Shown here: piece by piece, positions 60,701-64,000 of the stretch | How positions within the stretch are numbered: position 1 is the stretch's first letter | Layout: each line of letters begins with the position of its first letter | NCBI GenBank assembly: GCA_017472085.1 | Contig: JAFUQZ010000062.1 | Span: forward strand, 20,627 to 84,626 | Length of the DNA: 64,000 nucleotides | Direction: 5' to 3' | Source: Akkermansia sp. | Lineage (GTDB): Bacteria; Verrucomicrobiota; Verrucomicrobiia; Verrucomicrobiales; Akkermansiaceae | Translations under genes and position numbers: made by a program | Notes under the pieces: model-generated | Told to the model about the DNA's origin: nothing | The model's input: only the letters and a program-made list of their open reading frames with translations | The model's database searches: none

Positions 60701-61228
60701 GGCGAGGAAATACGCGGGTCGAAAGACATGGCAGGCATGCTGCGCGCCGTCGCCATCAAGGTCAGCAAGAACAGCGGCCAGAAGTTTGCCATCATTACCG
60801 TGGAAGACTTCACCGGCAGCACGGAAGCACTGCTGTGGGGCGATTCTTACAACAAAGCCGCTGAACAGGAGGGGCTTCTGGAGGTCGGCAGCTTTGTCCA
60901 GTTCCGCGCCCGCATCTCCGAAGATGAAAAAACAGGCGGCAAGAAAGTTTCCGCCAACAATCTGGAGCAGATAGGCGGCACAAACGGCGCACCGAAACGC
61001 CGGGGCGCCAAAGCTCCGCAGTTTTACGCTATCACCCTCAACACCGCACGCCATGATGCGGGAGACATTGCTCTCATCAAGGAAATCCTGCAAAAATATC
61101 CCGGCAAAGTACCGGTACACATCACTTTCCGTAATTCGCTGGGCAACCGGCTCACCATGGAACTGGGTGCTCGCTACAGCGTGGCCCCCTGTCCGAAACT
61201 GAACGAAGAACTCTCACTTTACAGCTGA
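57701..61228 (+). CDS. dnaE: DNA polymerase III alpha subunit
   Basis: The 1175-residue replicative polymerase starts with a PHP domain (FTHLHVHTEYSLLDGM, VAVTDHGNVFAAIEF). The catalytic palm holds GPGRGSAAGSLVAYC and PDIDIDFCQSRRPEVIEYV with the two metal-binding Asp. HAAGVVIGD, KMDFLGLKTLTV and the fingers region follow, then HhH (FAGYGFNKSHSACY) and an OB domain (FAIITVEDFTGSTEALLWG). Length matches DnaE1. The upstream in-frame extension to 57446 runs antisense to alr and was rejected. Confidence 0.97.
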   Translation: MAFTHLHVHTEYSLLDGMIHTKDLIKKCVELGMNSVAVTDHGNVFAAIEFMVNVKKHNKGILAWNKEHPDDPKPVFKPILGCEVYVAPTPLDVKKQIPGRNKYCHLVLLCENNIGWENLIKIVSRGHLDGFYYKPRIDYDTLREFSKGLICLTGCVSGPMQEWILKDEPEKAEEELLKLVDIYGKNNLFVELQDHELEDERRCTPELVRLARKHDIPLVVTNDAHFLNESDHDAHDIFICVGTGNKRMDGKRMRYPRSVYFKSEEEMRQLFPEYPDAYENTNIIAERCNTSIKLDSTSTERYPEFAPEDGSTREEYLRKVCYEGLAERYGKERAENDKELRARLDYELSIINQLRFPSYFLITADFINWAKDHDIPVGPGRGSAAGSLVAYCMKITNIDPYAFNLIFERFLNPERVSPPDIDIDFCQSRRPEVIEYVRQKYGERAVTHIITYGTMGAKSVIKDVARVLDLSYADSDKIAKLIESGPGVTLEKSYAANEDLRNLVEQDDTYNEVWKYALKLEGTIRNVGMHAAGVVIGDRPLDEYVALTRDDLSNPHGEVVAQCDMGAIYNAGLLKMDFLGLKTLTVMKDAETYVRDRVPDFRYDSVDICDAETYALLNRGDTMGVFQLESGGMVDTCRRYGIDNIEDIIALLALYRPGAMQFMDDMIAVKKGLKQAEYEHPLLETVSGLTYGVMIYQEQVQAAAKLLAGYTLGGADLLRRAMGHKDMQEMAEQRRRFVKGCWEVNQIDENTANAIFDKIQKFAGYGFNKSHSACYGHISYWTAYLKAHYPVEFLCGLMSNESTNEKIGVFIQEANRMGIEVLGPCVNHSAVKFRPETMPNGHLAVRFGLASVKSMSSETVKVIVEEREKNGSYKSLEDFCYRIPPQNVRRNQIEVLVQCGAFDWMHVCRAQIFDSIEQCLNGAATVHKDNEVGQMALFDMTSAAVVPEQQAILQEWPKDKRLDEEKFLTGAYFTGNPLDSMRGIIDTPKFLPIGTLPDLTGEEIRGSKDMAGMLRAVAIKVSKNSGQKFAIITVEDFTGSTEALLWGDSYNKAAEQEGLLEVGSFVQFRARISEDEKTGGKKVSANNLEQIGGTNGAPKRRGAKAPQFYAITLNTARHDAGDIALIKEILQKYPGKVPVHITFRNSLGNRLTMELGARYSVAPCPKLNEELSLYS

Positions 61229-62406
61229 TGTTGGAAAAAATCAGAATTGCATTCATTATCGTCAGTCTCGGTATCTGTGCCGGGCTGGGGGCTCACTATC
61301 TGCTGGACAGAGAAAGCGGCATTCTGGTGGAGCGCCCGCTGTCCGTCCAAATCCCGGAGGGCGGAATACAGACCGATGCCTTTGGCCTGCGGCTGCTTCA
61401 GACCACCATGGAAAAAGAGCCGGGAGCCTCTTGCCTGGTCAGCCCGTTCCTCGTCAGTGAAACAATGCTGGCGCTGAAAGAACTGGCAAAAGACCCCATC
61501 CGACAGGATATTGATAAACTTGGCATAGGGGATTACCTTGCAGCGCATACGTCCGCCCCGGATATGAACATAACGCTTGCTGCGGATTATGGACTCACTT
61601 TTACCGACGCGCAAAACAGTGAACTCATCATGCGGCTGCCGTTCCGCACCGACCTCCCTATGGCCATGAGCCTCTTCAACGGGTCTCTGGGCCAGGGCGA
61701 TATCGGGCCTCAAAGTGTTATCGTCGGCAGCGACTTTCTGACGCGCAACACGAAATTCATTGCCGGGCTGTATGCCGATTTTACACCCAGATTGCAGACT
61801 CCCTTTCTCGCCGGCGACTCCATTGTCTCTGAGTTTGAAAATGCCAACGGCTCACTCCCGAAAGTCTGCATGATGAGACTTCGGGCCAATGTTCGTTACG
61901 CAAAGGATAGCAACGGCGATTGGGAAGCCGTGGCCATACTGCTGAAACCTGACCTGCAGGCAGAAGGTGAACCAACCGCTTTCATCGCCATCCTTCCCAC
62001 CGGACGTGCAGAAAAAATGGCCGCATCTCTGACTTCGGAACAGCTTGGCTCAATCCGAAAAGCCCTGGCCGAAGCAACGCCCTCGGATTGTCGTGTTGAG
62101 CTGCCGCAAATGCGCTGGACTCTGCCAACCCGCAATCTGGAATCAATACTCAGGAGCCTGGGACTGGGTAAATTGTTCGACCTCTCCGAAAGCAACTGGA
62201 CGTTTACCGACCGGAAACTGGGGCTGGATGCCATGCCGGAGAAAATCGGCATTACCCTCACACATGAACAAAAGGCAACGGAACAACAGGGGGGTATAGA
62301 AAATGCAGCCTCCGTGATTTGCTTCAATCGCCCCTTCATCTGGCTCATCGGAGACCTGACAACAAACACCCCCGCCTACTACATCGGGCTGGTGCAAAAC
62401 CTGTAG
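61228..62406 (+). CDS. Divergent serpin-like membrane-anchored protein
   Basis: The 392-residue protein has an N-terminal hydrophobic anchor (about residues 7-24) and a serpin-like body: DAFGLRLLQTTMEKEPGASCLVSPFLVSETMLAL (cf. helix A/B with SPLSI), VELPQMRWTLPTRNLESILRSLGLGKLFD (cf. the shutter strand) and CFNRPFIWLIGD (cf. F-x-RPFLFFI). The reactive-centre loop region, between the KATEQQ hinge position and CFNRPF, is short and lacks the small-residue hinge, so protease inhibition is doubtful. It overlaps the dnaE stop by one base. Confidence 0.7.
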   Translation: MLEKIRIAFIIVSLGICAGLGAHYLLDRESGILVERPLSVQIPEGGIQTDAFGLRLLQTTMEKEPGASCLVSPFLVSETMLALKELAKDPIRQDIDKLGIGDYLAAHTSAPDMNITLAADYGLTFTDAQNSELIMRLPFRTDLPMAMSLFNGSLGQGDIGPQSVIVGSDFLTRNTKFIAGLYADFTPRLQTPFLAGDSIVSEFENANGSLPKVCMMRLRANVRYAKDSNGDWEAVAILLKPDLQAEGEPTAFIAILPTGRAEKMAASLTSEQLGSIRKALAEATPSDCRVELPQMRWTLPTRNLESILRSLGLGKLFDLSESNWTFTDRKLGLDAMPEKIGITLTHEQKATEQQGGIENAASVICFNRPFIWLIGDLTTNTPAYYIGLVQNL

Positions 62407-62422
62407 CGCACACGGAATAAGC

Positions 62423-62451
62423 TTGCCATCAGGCATCGCGCGTGTTACCCT
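62423..62451 (+). promoter_or_regulatory. Possible promoter of miaB
   Basis: TTGCCA (62423-62428), 17 bp, TACCCT (62446-62451), 23 bases to ATG 62475. A moderate match. Confidence 0.45.
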
Positions 62452-62474
62452 CTCCGCGCAGCATTTCTTTTACT

Positions 62475-63836
62475 ATGCCCAGTGTACTGATTAAGACTTA
62501 CGGTTGCCAGATGAATGAGCGCGACACCGAGCAGGTGCTCAGCATGTTTCTGGCCGGTGGCTATGAACTGACCACGGATGAAAGCGCAGCAGACATCATC
62601 CTCATCAACACCTGCTCCGTACGCGAAAAGGCAGAGTTGAAAGCACTGGGCAAAATGGGACAGCTCTGCGCCCGCCCCACCGCCAGGCCCTGGGTAGTCT
62701 ACGGATTCATGGGCTGCATGAGCCAGAGCCGCGGGGCATCCATCTTCCGCGAAATACCCCGTGTGGATGTCGTCACCGGCACCCGGCAGTACCACAATGT
62801 GTACCGCATCTGCAACCGCCTGCTGCGCAGCCGTCTGGGACAGGAAATCACCGAACCTCTGCGCCGCGGGGCTCACATCTGTGCCACGGAGCATGAGGAC
62901 GGCTTTCAGAACGCCATCCGCGACCACCTGCCCACCACCGGCAGCTGCACCGCCTTTGTCTCCATCATGCAGGGCTGCGAAATGCGCTGCTCCTACTGCA
63001 TCGTCCCCAGCACCCGCGGCGAGGAATGCAGCCGTCCTGCCGCCGATATCATCGCGGAGGTGCGCGAACTGGTGCAGAACGGCATCAAGGAAGTCACCCT
63101 GCTGGGACAGATTGTGAACCGATACGGCAAGGACGAACCCGTTGTCAACGGACGTTCCGCCTTTGTCCGTCTGCTGGAGAACCTGCATGAAATTGACGGG
63201 CTGGAGCGCATCCGCTTCACCTCTCCCCATCCCATCGGCTTTCGTCAGGATCTGGTGAACGCCTACACCTACCTCCCGAAACTGTGCAGCCACATCCACT
63301 TCCCCATGCAGAGCGGCAGCGACCGCATCCTCCGGCTCATGCGGCGTCCCTACAAGAACGAGAAATACCTCCGGCTCTGCGAAGCCATGCGCGAGGCTCG
63401 CCCGGATTTAGCCATCACCACCGATATCATCGTCGGCTTCCCGGGCGAAACAGATGAGGATTACGCCCTGACCAGGGCCGCCGTTGAGCGCATTCAGTTC
63501 GATAACGCCTTCATCTTCCAGTATTCCCCCCGGCGCGACACCGTGGCCGCCGCCATGGAAAACCAGATTTGCCTGCGCGTCAAGGAAGAACGCAACCACG
63601 ATCTGCTGGAAGTGGTCAACCGCATCGCCACCGCCCGCAACCATGCCCTCGTGGGCACACAGCAGACCATTCTGGTGGAAGGTCCCAGCAAAAACAACCC
63701 GGAGCGTCTCCAGGGACGCACCTCCCAGAACAAACCCGTCATCATCCCCGGCGGATCTGCCGAAATCGGCAGCATCGTCCCGGTGCGCATCACGGAATGC
63801 ACCGGTTTCACCCTCTACGGCGAAGTGGAACAATAG
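62475..63836 (+). CDS. miaB: tRNA-2-methylthio-N6-dimethylallyladenosine synthase
   Basis: This 453-residue methylthiotransferase modifies A37 of tRNAs reading UNN codons. The N-terminal MTTase domain (IKTYGCQMNERDTEQV, INTCSVREKAE, GFMGCMSQ) supplies the three auxiliary-cluster cysteines. The radical SAM motif is MQGCEMRCSYCIVPSTRG (C-x3-C-x2-C), followed by FTSPHPIGF, HFPMQSGSDRILRLMRRPY and DIIVGFPGETDEDY. A C-terminal TRAM domain ends the protein. Start ATG 62475 gives the standard MiaB N-terminus; an earlier in-frame start at 62442 overlaps the promoter. Confidence 0.95.
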   Translation: MPSVLIKTYGCQMNERDTEQVLSMFLAGGYELTTDESAADIILINTCSVREKAELKALGKMGQLCARPTARPWVVYGFMGCMSQSRGASIFREIPRVDVVTGTRQYHNVYRICNRLLRSRLGQEITEPLRRGAHICATEHEDGFQNAIRDHLPTTGSCTAFVSIMQGCEMRCSYCIVPSTRGEECSRPAADIIAEVRELVQNGIKEVTLLGQIVNRYGKDEPVVNGRSAFVRLLENLHEIDGLERIRFTSPHPIGFRQDLVNAYTYLPKLCSHIHFPMQSGSDRILRLMRRPYKNEKYLRLCEAMREARPDLAITTDIIVGFPGETDEDYALTRAAVERIQFDNAFIFQYSPRRDTVAAAMENQICLRVKEERNHDLLEVVNRIATARNHALVGTQQTILVEGPSKNNPERLQGRTSQNKPVIIPGGSAEIGSIVPVRITECTGFTLYGEVEQ

Positions 63837-63846
63837 TCCCCCGCCG

Positions 63847-63914
63847 CTCGCGTCAGCGAGCTTTCACGGGGCATCAGCCCCTTTCACGTGTCAACTTTCA
63901 CGCGAAGCTTTCAC
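63847..63914 (+). repeat. Palindrome array with TTTCAC linkers
   Basis: CTCGC/GCGAG (63847-63860), GGGGC/GCCCC (63868-63881), a short GTGTCAAC unit (63888-63895) and GCGAAGC (63902-63908), each followed by TTTCAC (63862, 63882, 63896, 63909). The architecture is the same as in the arrays around 36400 and 39000, with a shorter linker. Confidence 0.75.
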
Positions 63915-63929
63915 AGATAACAACAAACC

Positions 63930-63968
63930 GCCGCCGGGAGAGAGGCTTCCCCTACCCCGGCGGCTTTT
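63930..63968 (+). terminator. Terminator after miaB
   Basis: A 9-bp stem GCCGCCGGG/CCCGGCGGC (63930-63938 with 63956-63964), a 17-base loop, then TTTT. The remaining 32 bases show no gene. Confidence 0.8.
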
Positions 63969-64000
63969 CTCCATGTCACCACACGACAACGTGTTCTTCA

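Noticed and set aside
58016..61120. Two minus-strand open frames of 665 and 368 codons across dnaE
   Set aside because: They are shadows of the GC-rich dnaE gene, whose motifs are complete on the plus strand.
1..64000. tRNA or rRNA genes
   Set aside because: I looked for typical T-loop (GGTTCRA) and CCA-end contexts and found none that fold into a tRNA; this was done by eye, so a missed gene is possible.

Overview
The window is about 64 kb of gene-dense chromosome, moderately GC-rich. The gene set suggests a Verrucomicrobiota-type, Gram-negative-like gut bacterium, possibly close to Akkermansiaceae. The reasons are many lipoprotein signals, an OmpA-type envelope protein, a classical menaquinone pathway, an RsmA-Nudix fusion, weak Shine-Dalgarno use and scattered palindrome arrays. 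The taxon is inferred from gene content; no rRNA or tRNA gene is visible.

Layout. 1-3451: envelope lipoproteins (a pair of paralogues, one with a glycine zipper), a lipase-like lipoprotein and an M48 metallopeptidase; an AT-rich block runs across the last two genes. 3561-8694: the most interesting region, an apparently undescribed ribosomally made, post-translationally modified peptide (RiPP) cluster. It has two very short cysteine-rich precursor genes in tandem, each followed by a near-identical terminator, then two overlapping radical SAM/SPASM maturases, a stand-alone folate-type formyltransferase and a cobalamin-binding radical SAM enzyme. 8841-14252: unknown secreted proteins, an OsmC protein, a proline-rich repeat lipoprotein, a TlyA-type methyltransferase and DoxX. 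14180-24358: two small exported proteins (minus strand), then rsmA-Nudix, pheA, a delta-prime-like clamp-loader protein, yicC, gmk and menD-menB-menC. 24390-32095: a five-gene minus-strand operon hom-lysC-TPR-TPR-murJ.

32222-39909: an accessory stretch with a small membrane protein, an ankyrin protein, an EamA transporter, a LacA-type acetyltransferase, a mosaic fragment of a mobile-element protein with a sliding-clamp-like domain flanked by palindrome arrays, and a HAD phosphatase. 39916-44304 (minus): an OmpA-domain protein, a catalytically degenerate alpha/beta hydrolase, Mrp and TerC. 44419-54959: UDP-sugar decarboxylase, KhpA, PriA, three tandem exported thioredoxin-fold proteins, pyrC, DUF3820, menA and hrpB. 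54917-57570 (minus): lipoprotein, Sel1-repeat lipoprotein and alr. 57701-63836: dnaE, a serpin-like protein and miaB.

Promoters are easy to read here: a TTGNNN box, 16-18 bp, then a TANNNT-like box. In at least eleven cases the -10 box ends only 6-8 bases before the ATG, so many transcripts are probably leaderless. Several start codons were chosen on this basis. All functional calls come from recognising motifs by eye; no database search was run.
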